A DNA stretch of 7,645 bases from JADHUC01 sp964617665 (GCA_964617665.1 CAZUAH010000637.1:1-7645), one strand, 5' to 3'; positions 1 to 6,190 are shown, counted from the first letter of the stretch. Notes: generated by a model not told the origin, from the sequence alone. Translations and numbers: made by a program.

Positions 1-106
1 CGTCGATTCCCAATCGAACCTTGTCACCACGGATGTCGACGATCGTGACGACCACGTCGTCGCCAATCATGATGCTTTCGTCTCGGTGTCTCGACAGGAC
101 CAACAT
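1..106 (-). CDS. csrA: Carbon storage regulator CsrA, N-terminal part (runs off the window)
   Basis: CsrA is a small dimeric RNA-binding protein. It binds GGA motifs in mRNA leaders and controls translation and stability, including that of flagellin mRNA. Thirty-five codons are visible and begin MLVLSRHRDESIMIGDDVVV, followed by TIVDIRGDKVRLGID. This is the classic CsrA beta-1 strand (MLVLSR), the SIMIGD turn and the VRLGI strand. The C-terminal half, with the RNA-contacting Arg and the helix, lies outside the window. The ATG at 106-104 is fixed by homology and by a good Shine-Dalgarno six bases upstream. The gene follows fliW in the same direction with a 154-bp gap, the usual partner arrangement. 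Two GGA triplets in the leader, one of them inside the ribosome binding site, could allow autoregulation; that is inference. Confidence 0.95.
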   Translation of the reverse strand, partial: MLVLSRHRDESIMIGDDVVVTIVDIRGDKVRLGID

Positions 107-112
107 CTTAGG

Positions 113-118
113 CTCCTT
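113..118 (-). promoter_or_regulatory. Ribosome binding site of csrA
   Basis: On the minus strand the bases read AAGGAG, six bases before the csrA ATG. The site contains a GGA triplet, the core of CsrA binding sites. A second GGA lies further upstream in the leader, so CsrA could compete with ribosomes here. That repression is known for CsrA in other bacteria and is only inferred here. Confidence 0.7.
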
Positions 119-260
119 GCCCTCTTGGTTTCACGGCTTCCTGGTCAGTGAGAGCGGGACCTTGCCCATCTCTTGCCGACACACTGGGTATCGGGTAGAC
201 AGTCCCGTGAATATTACCCCGGAGCTCAAACGACTTGTTTTGCTGACGGCAACGGATTTA

Positions 261-701
261 TCACGCACTTTTTCGGAGTGGCAGCGTTAGCGCGGGGAGT
301 GCCAGCTGTAGCGGTTGTTCGTCAACAGTCACTATTTGACGGCCTATTCGGCGGTCCAGGTTGATGATAACAGGCGCTTTCAGATTAACCGTCAGTTCTC
401 CGGCGTTTTGGCTCAGCACGTTCAGTACGAACGCTTGATCCAGCGCAGCCAGCTCAAGCGGCGTCAATTGGCTACGCAAAATATGAACCTGATATGCCGG
501 CACGAACTTGCGTGGGCTTACCATCGGAAGGGCGACTTCCGGATCGTTCAAGCTCTGTAGCCAAGCTAGCGCGTCGTTGCATCCATCGGTCAACAGGATC
601 CAATGGCGGTGGTTCTCGAATGCAAACAAACCGCGAGAGAATAGCAGAATGTCCTCCGGTTCAATTTCGATCGGGCCAAAGCGAGAAGCGTTGATCTGCA
701 T
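261..701 (-). CDS. fliW: Flagellar assembly factor FliW (CsrA antagonist)
   Basis: FliW binds CsrA allosterically and relieves its repression of flagellin translation. Flagellin in turn sequesters FliW, so the two proteins form a partner-switch sensor of flagellin level in the cytoplasm. The 146-residue protein has the family's usual length and landmarks: an opening of the type MQINASRFGPIEI, then GLFAFE (about residues 24-29), WLQSLNDPEVA (47-57), and the conserved NLKAPVIIN block followed by R-x-G-R-Q (106-122). The frame stays open to a GTG at 767, which would add 22 residues. I chose the ATG at 701 because family members start with this strand and the upstream GTG has no Shine-Dalgarno. 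The site before 701 (GGAACGGAACAG) is itself weak. csrA follows in the same direction, which supports the assignment. Confidence 0.93.
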   Translation of the reverse strand: MQINASRFGPIEIEPEDILLFSRGLFAFENHRHWILLTDGCNDALAWLQSLNDPEVALPMVSPRKFVPAYQVHILRSQLTPLELAALDQAFVLNVLSQNAGELTVNLKAPVIINLDRRIGRQIVTVDEQPLQLALPALTLPLRKSA

Positions 702-850
702 GGCTGTTCCGTTCCGCAGGCAATGAACGAGTTCCAATAGGGAGTCCGCGCAGAAGCGCACTGTCACTAGTTATCGGCCGGGAAATGCTGCAGGAACAGA
801 AAAATCGGCATTTCGTGAACAAAGCGAACAACAACCGCGAAGGCGTCGGG

Positions 851-1843
851 CTACTCCAGCGGGCGAGATGAGGCCATTAGATCAGCCGCTCCCTCGTCGA
901 GTAGTCGATCGGCAACTTCTTCGCCGATTCGCTCCGCGTTATTGAGTGAGCCTGAACTGGTGGCTGCGATTCGCTGCGAGCCATCACTCGTCAGCACGAC
1001 ACCATCCAATGTCAATTGGCCAGTTTCAACTCGGCCCCACGCCCCGACAGGTGCAAGGCACCCGCCGCGAAGACTCGCCAACATGGACCGCTCGGCGACG
1101 ACTGCGCAGCGTGTCTCTGTATGGTTCAGAACGGCGATCGCTGCCAGCGTCTCGTCATCGTCAGCTCGGGCTTCTATGCCCAGCGCCCCCTGGCCTATAG
1201 CGGGCAGCATGATCGACAGTGGAATGACTTGAGTTATCCGGTGTTCGAACCCGAGTCGCTTCAAACCGGCTTCAGCCAACACAATGGCATCGTATTGGCC
1301 TTCATCAAGCTTTCGCAGACGCGTATCCACGTTGCCGCGAATGTCTAGAATCTCCAAGTCATTGCGGGCATGCAACAATTGTGCTTTGCGCCGCATGCTA
1401 CCGGTACCGACGCGAGCCCCGCTGGGCAGAGCGTTGATGCTGTCCGCCGTCGTTGATACCAACACGTCTCGCGTGCTCTCGCGAACGGGAATGGCGGCCA
1501 ACGTCAATCCGTCAACCTTCTCGGTGGGCAGATCCTTCAGACTATGGACGGCAAAATCGATGTCACCGACCAGCAACGCTCGCTGGATTTCCTTAGTGAA
1601 CACGCCTTGTCCGCCAATGGCACCAAGAGGTTTGGATGAAGCATCGCCTTGCGTCGCGATTGGGACCATTTCGACGTCCACGCCCAACTGCCCCAATTGG
1701 GCAGCTACCCAGTCGGCCTGCCATCGGGCCAGGGCGCTGGAACGGGTACCCAACCTGACGCAGCGGCGAGGGTTGTTGATGGACTCGGGAGGCGCAGCAC
1801 CGTTTTCGTCCAACGGTTCCTGTTCTGGTCGTTGCACAGCCAC
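851..1843 (-). CDS. hemC: Porphobilinogen deaminase (hydroxymethylbilane synthase)
   Basis: This enzyme joins four porphobilinogen molecules into hydroxymethylbilane, the linear tetrapyrrole precursor of haem and related pigments, in the cytoplasm. Visible motifs are LGTRSSALA (31-39), the catalytic-Asp motif HSLKDLP (100-106, Asp104), GTGSMRRKAQ (146-155), DIRGNVDTRL (167-176) and LRGGCLAPVG (258-267). Cys262 in the last motif is the attachment point of the dipyrromethane cofactor. The start codon is GTG. It is supported by AAGGA five bases upstream (1849-1853, minus strand) and gives 330 residues, with about 27 poorly conserved residues before the usual N-terminal strand. The substrate-phosphate loop is usually GTSSLRR; here Gly replaces the first Ser. 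All other key residues are present, so the enzyme should be active. It lies between the DUF502 gene and fliW, each across roughly 140 bp. Confidence 0.96.
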   Translation of the reverse strand: MAVQRPEQEPLDENGAAPPESINNPRRCVRLGTRSSALARWQADWVAAQLGQLGVDVEMVPIATQGDASSKPLGAIGGQGVFTKEIQRALLVGDIDFAVHSLKDLPTEKVDGLTLAAIPVRESTRDVLVSTTADSINALPSGARVGTGSMRRKAQLLHARNDLEILDIRGNVDTRLRKLDEGQYDAIVLAEAGLKRLGFEHRITQVIPLSIMLPAIGQGALGIEARADDDETLAAIAVLNHTETRCAVVAERSMLASLRGGCLAPVGAWGRVETGQLTLDGVVLTSDGSQRIAATSSGSLNNAERIGEEVADRLLDEGAADLMASSRPLE

Positions 1844-1980
1844 GTTTTTCCTTATGGACAGTTGGGCACTTGGGATTCAGCCGGTTTTCCGAAACAAACA
1901 TGATCCAGAAATGCGGCTGCGTGGAAAAGGGGGGAGACATGACGAGGCCGACCCTCGTAGTAGACGTGACGAAGACAGCG

Positions 1981-2937
1981 CTACGCTTGCTCCTGCATCG
2001 CACTCTCTTCTGCCTCGCTGCCATCGTCGTCGCACGGTGCCGTTGGTGGAGGCATATCCAGTGTCCGTTGTGCGGACGCCACTCTCGAAGAGACGGAGGC
2101 GGTGACCTGCTCGCCGTTGTCTTCCTTATGCTGCTGCTGTGCAGGCACGACGACACCGCAACTGACGACGAACTGAATTGCCTGGTCGACGGTGATGTCC
2201 AGGTCGATTGTCTCGCTCTTGCGAACTGTGATCGTGAACCCGGTCGCCGGCATTGGCGATGTGGGCATCAGAACGCTTAGGACCGGCTCGTTTGCTGCGG
2301 AGCGGATGTCAAGCATGCTCTCGCCGGTGACAAAGCCAATGGACCAGACCCCCTTGCGAGGATATTCGACCGCCACGACTCGGTTGAACTCGATTTCACG
2401 CTCGCTGAAGACGAAATCCGTAACCTGTTTGACTGCAGAGTACACGTTACGGATGATTGGAACGCGTTGAATGAGGCTCTCGAAGGACCCCAAGGCCAGA
2501 CGTCCCATTCCGGCGGCTAGGAACTTGCCCAGCAAGTACAGAATCAGGATGAATAGCGACAGGAACAGCGGAATGACTTTCGCGCGATTCAGCCACCGAA
2601 TTCGGACATAGCGGTCGAAATAGTCCTGGGCGGTCTGTGGAGAGATCTTGCCCGGATTCTCACGAACGGAGTCGTAGACGTCTCTCGGTATCCATTCGTT
2701 GCCGGCCAACTTCTCGTAGTTGGCGGCCTCAGCATCACTTGGCTCTTCGGTGCGCACGTCCCAAATCCGGTGGACAATCACCGAATGGGCCATGCCCTCC
2801 ACCGGTTCCAGCACATAATCCTGAATCAGATTCCAGGCCCAGAGGAACAGAAGAATCGTCAGTAACGGTGGCAATACGACGCCCAGGCCGCGCAGCACCG
2901 CACGTCGGAATGGTCGCGGTTTCCCGCTTTTTGACAT
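1981..2937 (-). CDS. DUF502 family membrane protein
   Basis: DUF502 proteins are bacterial membrane proteins of unknown biochemical role, with relatives in plants. With the start at 2937 the protein has 318 residues. A basic N-terminus (MSKSGKPRPFRR) leads into a first membrane segment (about 14-38, VLPPLLTILLFLWAW). A polar insert of about 80 residues follows, then a second membrane segment (about 120-145, VIPLFLSLFILILYLLG). Next come the family hallmarks VPIIRNVYSAVKQ (159-171) and MPTSPMPATGF (224-234, usually VPTTPNPTSGF). The last 50 or so residues are polar and acidic, probably disordered. An in-frame ATG at 2967 would add ten residues but has no Shine-Dalgarno. The ATG at 2937 has AAGAGG seven bases upstream, so it is preferred. 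Neighbours hemC and comF do not suggest a shared function. Confidence 0.9.
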   Translation of the reverse strand: MSKSGKPRPFRRAVLRGLGVVLPPLLTILLFLWAWNLIQDYVLEPVEGMAHSVIVHRIWDVRTEEPSDAEAANYEKLAGNEWIPRDVYDSVRENPGKISPQTAQDYFDRYVRIRWLNRAKVIPLFLSLFILILYLLGKFLAAGMGRLALGSFESLIQRVPIIRNVYSAVKQVTDFVFSEREIEFNRVVAVEYPRKGVWSIGFVTGESMLDIRSAANEPVLSVLMPTSPMPATGFTITVRKSETIDLDITVDQAIQFVVSCGVVVPAQQQHKEDNGEQVTASVSSRVASAQRTLDMPPPTAPCDDDGSEAEESAMQEQA

Positions 2938-3092
2938 CTTGCCGCCTCTTGCTGGACCTTCTGGCATCTGACTGAATCGCTATCGCGTTCTCCAATTACC
3001 ATTCTTCGCAATAAGCCGACGGACGCAAGCGGCCTTTCAAAAACCGCCAATCAAGAATTCCCTGTTCCGCGATAGGCGCCCCGCTTGACTCT

Positions 3093-3869
3093 TCAAGTGC
3101 CTCGCTGGTCAACCCCCGCGCCGCGGGCGACTACAGCCACGTCGACCACTTTCGCGCCAGATTTTCGCAACGTCTTGGCCGCCTCGCTGGCAGTCGCGCC
3201 CGTGGTCATGATGTCGTCCACCAGCAACACGTGCGCACCTGCAATATCGTAGCCCGAACTTGCACCGAATGCGTTGCGCACGTTGGCGAATCGCTCGGAT
3301 GGCAGCAACATGCCCTGTTTCTGCGTTCTTCGACGACAGAAAAGAAGGTCGGTGGCCGTCGCAATCGTCAAACGTCGTCCGATCGCTTCGACCAGCAGAT
3401 CCGGCCCGTTCACACCGCGCATGATGCGTTTGAACCAGTGAGTTGGGACTGGAGCCAAGAGATCCGGCAGAGACTGTGAGAATCTGTCTTGAATGTGAGT
3501 CGCCAAAACATGGCCCATGGATAGCGTCAAGGGCTCGTTGGCCTTCTGCTTCATCCGAATCACAGCGTCGCGCAGCGTGTCACGGTAGACGCCCAGTGAC
3601 GTGGCGTGCCGAAAATGATAACGGCGCCTCCGGCATCGAGGACAGTCGTCGCCGGCGTGGACCGAACTGACGGGCGCAGAGCATCGAGAACAGACAGGCC
3701 CCTTGAAAGCAAGGAACCCTTCGAGGCACGAACTGCAAACGAGCGGCTGCGAGCCAGGGGACGGCAATTCCCGTTCGCAGAAGTTGCAGGCCGGCGGCAG
3801 AAGCAGATCCACAACACGCGTTGTAGCGTTTCGGATACCACGGCGAAGACTCAACGCCCGAATAGCCAT
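3093..3869 (-). CDS. ComF family protein (amidophosphoribosyltransferase-like, with zinc-binding cysteines)
   Basis: ComF proteins combine an N-terminal cysteine-rich zinc-binding part with a phosphoribosyltransferase fold. In competent bacteria they help take up transforming DNA, but they also occur in bacteria not known to be competent. From the start at 3869 the protein has 258 residues. Four CxxC pairs are visible: Cys28/31, 45/48, 60/63 and 76/79. They are followed by PVPTHWFKRIMRGVN (the usual RRRGFNQ region, with the Gln replaced), T-x-x-Q-x-x-L-x-x-x-E-R (the usual ComF block) and the PRPP-binding loop VLLVDDIMTTGAT (214-226). The frame stays open to an ATG at 3917, which would overlap the upstream gene by 29 bp and add 16 residues unlike the family start. 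Neither start has a strong ribosome binding site. The gene begins 19 bp after the amidohydrolase gene, so the two are probably cotranscribed. Confidence 0.9.
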   Translation of the reverse strand: MAIRALSLRRGIRNATTRVVDLLLPPACNFCERELPSPGSQPLVCSSCLEGFLAFKGPVCSRCSAPVSSVHAGDDCPRCRRRRYHFRHATSLGVYRDTLRDAVIRMKQKANEPLTLSMGHVLATHIQDRFSQSLPDLLAPVPTHWFKRIMRGVNGPDLLVEAIGRRLTIATATDLLFCRRRTQKQGMLLPSERFANVRNAFGASSGYDIAGAHVLLVDDIMTTGATASEAAKTLRKSGAKVVDVAVVARGAGVDQRGT

Positions 3870-3888
3870 GTCCGGCCCCGAATGCAGG

Positions 3889-5175
3889 TTACGCTGTCCC
3901 GAACACTTCATCGACATTGTCCCGCAACACTCGCTTGCCTAAGGCGATTGCACGCTCCTCGCTCCATCCGCGGTCGATCACGAATCGTTCGGCCAGCACT
4001 TTCGCCAGGACCCGTTTGTACATTGCGAATTTGGGCAGGGCAAATTCCAGCTTGTACATGTCGCTGTAATAGCCGATTTGCTTCGTTTGCGGTACGGCTT
4101 CCAATCTGGACGCCAAATCGTGCTGGATAAACGCGGGCGTATTTGAATACCACCAATGTCCGCTGGTCACGACATTAGGGAAGATCCACGCGTAGCTGAC
4201 CAGTTCCTGGTTTGTCACACTGGCCAACACCGATATTGGAAACGTCACTTGAGGAAAGGCGTTCAACAACTCCTTGTACTGGATCAAGGATACGCGGCTG
4301 TCGTACAAATCCTGGCCCTGATACACGCCATCTTCATAGACGCCTCGATTCACGCCGATCATTAGGTCGAATGGCAGTTTGTACTCGGCGCAGAACTCGG
4401 CCAGTGTCCAGAAGACGAAATGGGACAGGGCCTGCCGATGGGCGGGTGAAGCCTCCATACCCTGCGCGCAAACCGCCGAGATCGCCGTATCAGCACGGCC
4501 CTTCGACACCTTCGTGGGCGCGAAATCCGGCGGCAGGCTAATTGCGCACGCCCTGGCGTTGTTCGACGTGAAGTGATCGAACAGTTTACCTATCGTTGTC
4601 CAGAGTGAGTCGGCATCACTGATCGACGTTCCGCATGCCTTTTCCAGCCGTTCGCGAACGTCGGGCTTGGCCAAGTGGAAAACGAGGTCGTCGGTTCGTA
4701 GGCAAGGAATGTACACGCTGGTATCGAAGCCCTCCAGCGGATCATCAAAGTCGTTCGTCAGAAACACGGCATTCAGCTTGCTTTGCTTCAGCACTTGATC
4801 CGCCCAATCGTCTTGGGCCATCTTCTCAGCCGCCGAATCGTAGACGGATTCCCAGTTGTCGGCTCCGATCCGATCACCTTCGAAGCCAAACAACGCCCGG
4901 ACCATTTCCACGAGCCAACTGTATTGGATCGTGTTTTCGAGCGGGACGAGGTTGGCGAACAACCGCGAGCATTTTTCTCTTGGATCCAGTCCTGCCTCTT
5001 CGATCTGATCCTTCGGCATGCCGGCCGAGTGGGCCAATTCCGTGTAGTAGTGATAGCCGAGGATGTCCGCCAATGTCGTGGATGCCGGACTCAGCGCGTT
5101 GATGTGTGTGTGCGGATCGGTGAACGTGAAGGAATCTAGTTCCTGAAAGATCTGTGTACGAAGTGCATCGGACAT
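3889..5175 (-). CDS. Uronate (glucuronate) isomerase-like amidohydrolase
   Basis: Uronate isomerase converts D-glucuronate or D-galacturonate to the keto-sugar acid in hexuronate breakdown. It belongs to the amidohydrolase superfamily and uses a divalent metal. The 428-residue protein has the metal-binding HxH on the first barrel strand (DPHTHI, His22 and His24), a GHWWYSNTP segment (339-347) equivalent to the WWF segment of UxaC, and YSDMYKLEF with Asp372 in the place of the late metal/catalytic Asp. It is shorter than the ~470 residues of E. coli UxaC, and resembles the short divergent branch of the family. Where UxaC has Q-L-H-I-G, this protein has D-L-M-I-G (270-274), so the His is absent. 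The substrate may therefore differ and I give no gene symbol. The start is supported by GGGAGGT ten bases upstream. No other sugar-acid genes lie in the window. Confidence 0.82.
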   Translation of the reverse strand: MSDALRTQIFQELDSFTFTDPHTHINALSPASTTLADILGYHYYTELAHSAGMPKDQIEEAGLDPREKCSRLFANLVPLENTIQYSWLVEMVRALFGFEGDRIGADNWESVYDSAAEKMAQDDWADQVLKQSKLNAVFLTNDFDDPLEGFDTSVYIPCLRTDDLVFHLAKPDVRERLEKACGTSISDADSLWTTIGKLFDHFTSNNARACAISLPPDFAPTKVSKGRADTAISAVCAQGMEASPAHRQALSHFVFWTLAEFCAEYKLPFDLMIGVNRGVYEDGVYQGQDLYDSRVSLIQYKELLNAFPQVTFPISVLASVTNQELVSYAWIFPNVVTSGHWWYSNTPAFIQHDLASRLEAVPQTKQIGYYSDMYKLEFALPKFAMYKRVLAKVLAERFVIDRGWSEERAIALGKRVLRDNVDEVFGTA

Positions 5176-5185
5176 GTTGGCGGTT

Positions 5186-5192
5186 ACCTCCC
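5186..5192 (-). promoter_or_regulatory. Ribosome binding site of the amidohydrolase gene
   Basis: The minus strand reads GGGAGGT, ending ten bases before the ATG at 5175. The match to anti-Shine-Dalgarno is strong with slightly long spacing, and it settles the start of the amidohydrolase. I could not identify a convincing -35/-10 pair between this site and the palindromic repeat at 5271. Confidence 0.7.
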
Positions 5193-5270
5193 ATTGTCAG
5201 TCAGTGTCATTGCCCCATTTTGTCACGGGGATCACGTAGGGTCCAGTACACAGGTTCCTCGATGCAGTGT

Positions 5271-5361
5271 GGCCCCTTCAGGGCTTGGGGGCGTTGCGTC
5301 TACGTACCCAGGGCGGCGCTGCGCTCTGTCCTGGGCTGATTTGATTGGGCCCCTTCAGGGC
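5271..5361. repeat. Composite palindromic intergenic repeat
   Basis: A 14-base unit, GGCCCCTTCAGGGC, occurs at 5271-5284 and again at 5348-5361. Each copy can fold on itself (GCCC/GGGC). Between them lies a larger hairpin: CCCAGGGC (5307-5314) pairs with GTCCTGGG (5328-5335) with one G-T wobble. Inside it GGCG and CGCT pair around a CTG loop, with a CT bulge. The whole is a nested, nearly symmetrical element of about 91 bp upstream of the amidohydrolase gene. From memory, similar GCCCCTTCAGGG...CCCAGGGCGGCGCTGCGCT elements are dispersed between genes in planctomycete genomes; I could not check this. Short frames across it are likely spurious. Confidence 0.7.
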
Positions 5362-5442
5362 GGCCGCACGTCGTTCTGCCGTTCTGGGAATGCGATAGGG
5401 GGGGAGCAGTCAAAGCCGAGTGGTAAGGCCAACCGATGGATC

Positions 5443-5487
5443 TGGCCAACGGGATTTTTTCTGAGGCGGTGACGGTGTGGCCAACGG
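5443..5487. repeat. Direct repeat pair TGGCCAACGG
   Basis: The ten bases TGGCCAACGG occur at 5443-5452 and 5478-5487, 35 bp apart. A related GGCCAACC lies at 5428-5435. No function is evident; two copies of ten bases are only a modest signal. Confidence 0.4.
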
Positions 5488-5594
5488 CAGGCGGTCGGCG
5501 CGGGAGATCGGCGGTCGAGAATTCGATAGCGAGCAGAGCCGATCAAAGGCACCAACGGTGGGAACCGAACAGGTCAGCTAACGGAGCATCCAGC

Positions 5595-5606
5595 GGCCCC
5601 GGGGCC
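5595..5606. repeat. Perfect 12-bp palindrome GGCCCCGGGGCC
   Basis: The sequence is perfectly self-complementary without a loop. It sits 18 bp before the bulged hairpin that abuts the intron. It could be a remnant of a larger folded site or simply a G+C-rich coincidence. Confidence 0.5.
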
Positions 5607-5624
5607 TGCAGACGAAAAACGACA

Positions 5625-5694
5625 CGGTTAACGCGGCGGCGGCCGATCAACTATCCACTTGATTCCGACGCGACCCGCCGCTCGCGTTCAACCG
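5625..5694 (+). repeat. Bulged hairpin directly abutting the intron (probable class C target; attC- or terminator-like)
   Basis: The 5' arm CGGTTAACGCGGCGGCGG (5625-5642) pairs with 5675-5694 over 18 base pairs. The only interruptions are two single unpaired bases in the 3' arm, T5682 and C5689. The loop contains a smaller stem, ATCAA (5646-5650) with TTGAT (5659-5663). Class C group II introns are known to insert next to DNA hairpins, either transcription terminators or integron attC sites, and this hairpin ends exactly at the intron's first base. One-sided bulges and AAC/GTT near the base recall attC, but each 7-base box deviates from consensus. Read on the minus strand, a TTTTT run lies five bases beyond the stem, so a weak terminator for a leftward gene is also possible. 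Confidence 0.65.
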
Positions 5695-6143
5695 GTACGC
5701 CCGACATGGGCGTGAACTTGTGGGGTGCAAGTCCCCTGTACGAAAACGGGAAGTCTCAAGGAGGACAGTATACCAAATGTAACTCCCATCGACAGAAGTA
5801 CTAGGCGAAGGCAACTGCGGGGAGGCGACGAACCGTGGGGAGGAAGCCTGCGAATGTGCTGGTTAAGCGGCCAACTATCCTGGTCGCCGCATTCACGCCA
5901 AAGCTGCGAGGCTACGAACAGAAACGTCGTAGAGGCCTAGAGAGATCCTGAGGTGAGTTGCCCGTGGACAACGAAACCGTTCCCGACAGACTCCAAGGTA
6001 GACGGCGAGCTTGTGCAGCGAAAGTTCACGTTCTTATCCGGGGAGATCTGGACGCGTACCCGTGAGTAAGGCTTGCCTGAAAGGCGGGGCGAACCGAGGT
6101 AACTCGGCTCGTGCCTCCAGAAGTCAGCAGAGGCCGTAGTACC
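5695..6143 (+). ncRNA. Group II intron ribozyme domains I-III
   Basis: The RNA opens with a short local hairpin (CGCCC 5698-5702 with GGGCG 5708-5712), then GGGGTGCAAGTCCCC (5718-5732). Next come the blocks ACTAGGCGAAGGCAACTG and GCGACGAACCGTGGGGAGGA, which match conserved domain I sequence of class C introns as I remember it. Two later blocks are very similar to the O. iheyensis intron: TTATCCGGGGAGATCTGG (6034-6051) and CAGAAGTCAGCAGAGGCCGT followed by AGTACC (6118-6143), the latter around domain III. Between these blocks is an extra stretch of about 66 bases with two neat hairpins, GCCT-GAA-AGGC (6075-6085) and CCGAG-GTAA-CTCGG (6094-6107). The second is capped by a GNRA tetraloop, a typical tertiary-contact element. 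Exact domain borders need a covariance model. Confidence 0.8.
5858..5868 (+). other. Candidate EBS1 loop of the intron
   Basis: A small hairpin GCT-GGTTA-AGC presents TGGTT (5860-5864). This can pair with the last five bases before the intron, AACCG (5690-5694), with four Watson-Crick pairs and one terminal G-U. The hairpin sits in a branched structure closed by GAATG (5852-5856) and CATTC (5890-5894), next to a second hairpin (5869-5873 with 5881-5885). This layout fits an exon-binding loop, and the pairing independently supports a 5' splice site at 5694/5695. Five pairs can arise by chance, so this is a candidate. Confidence 0.45.
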
Positions 6144-6190
6144 GATCCTCCAAGACCAATGGAGACGGGAAGGGCTGAACGTTTCTTGAT

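Larger units (their letters stand above)
5362..5624. other. Non-coding stretch between the palindromic repeat and the intron hairpin
   Basis: No convincing gene is visible here. Frames of 60-120 codons exist on both strands, but they are rich in Arg, Pro and Ser, lack ribosome binding sites, and the plus-strand one runs into the intron ribozyme. The stretch contains a G-run (5398-5404), a T-run (5455-5460), direct repeats of TGGCCAACGG, and the palindrome at 5595-5606. It may contain the remote promoter of the amidohydrolase gene, but I cannot point to one. Part of it may belong to the same dispersed repeat family as 5271-5361. Confidence 0.5.

Noticed and set aside
748..759. Hairpin GCGC-AGAA-GCGC upstream of fliW
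   Set aside because: It is only four base pairs and lacks a T-run, so no regulatory role can be supported.
782..814. Inverted repeat GAAATGC/GCATTTC between hemC and fliW, considered as a terminator
   Set aside because: The 7-bp stem has a 19-base loop and no T-run directly after it in the minus-strand direction; too weak to call.
1284..2105. Long plus-strand open frame of 273 codons
   Set aside because: It is antisense to hemC and DUF502, has a skewed composition, and lacks a ribosome binding site; it is a shadow of real genes.
1593..2156. Open frame of 187 codons on the minus strand across the hemC/DUF502 junction
   Set aside because: It overlaps two well-supported genes in another frame, is rich in Arg, Ser, Cys and His, and resembles no family.
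3000..3092. Possible promoter or terminator between comF and the DUF502 gene
   Set aside because: GCGG/CCGC with an 11-base loop is marginal, and no -35/-10 pair with correct spacing was found.
5578..5694. A full integron attC site including CTAACGG at 5578-5584
   Set aside because: No matching GTTRRRY partner for CTAAC was found before the intron, and the boxes of the 5625-5694 hairpin each deviate from consensus. I keep only the weaker attC-like statement.
5436..5804. Plus-strand open frame of 122 codons between the repeat and the intron
   Set aside because: It runs through the bulged hairpin and into the intron ribozyme, with a low-complexity Arg/Ser-rich product, so it is not a credible gene.
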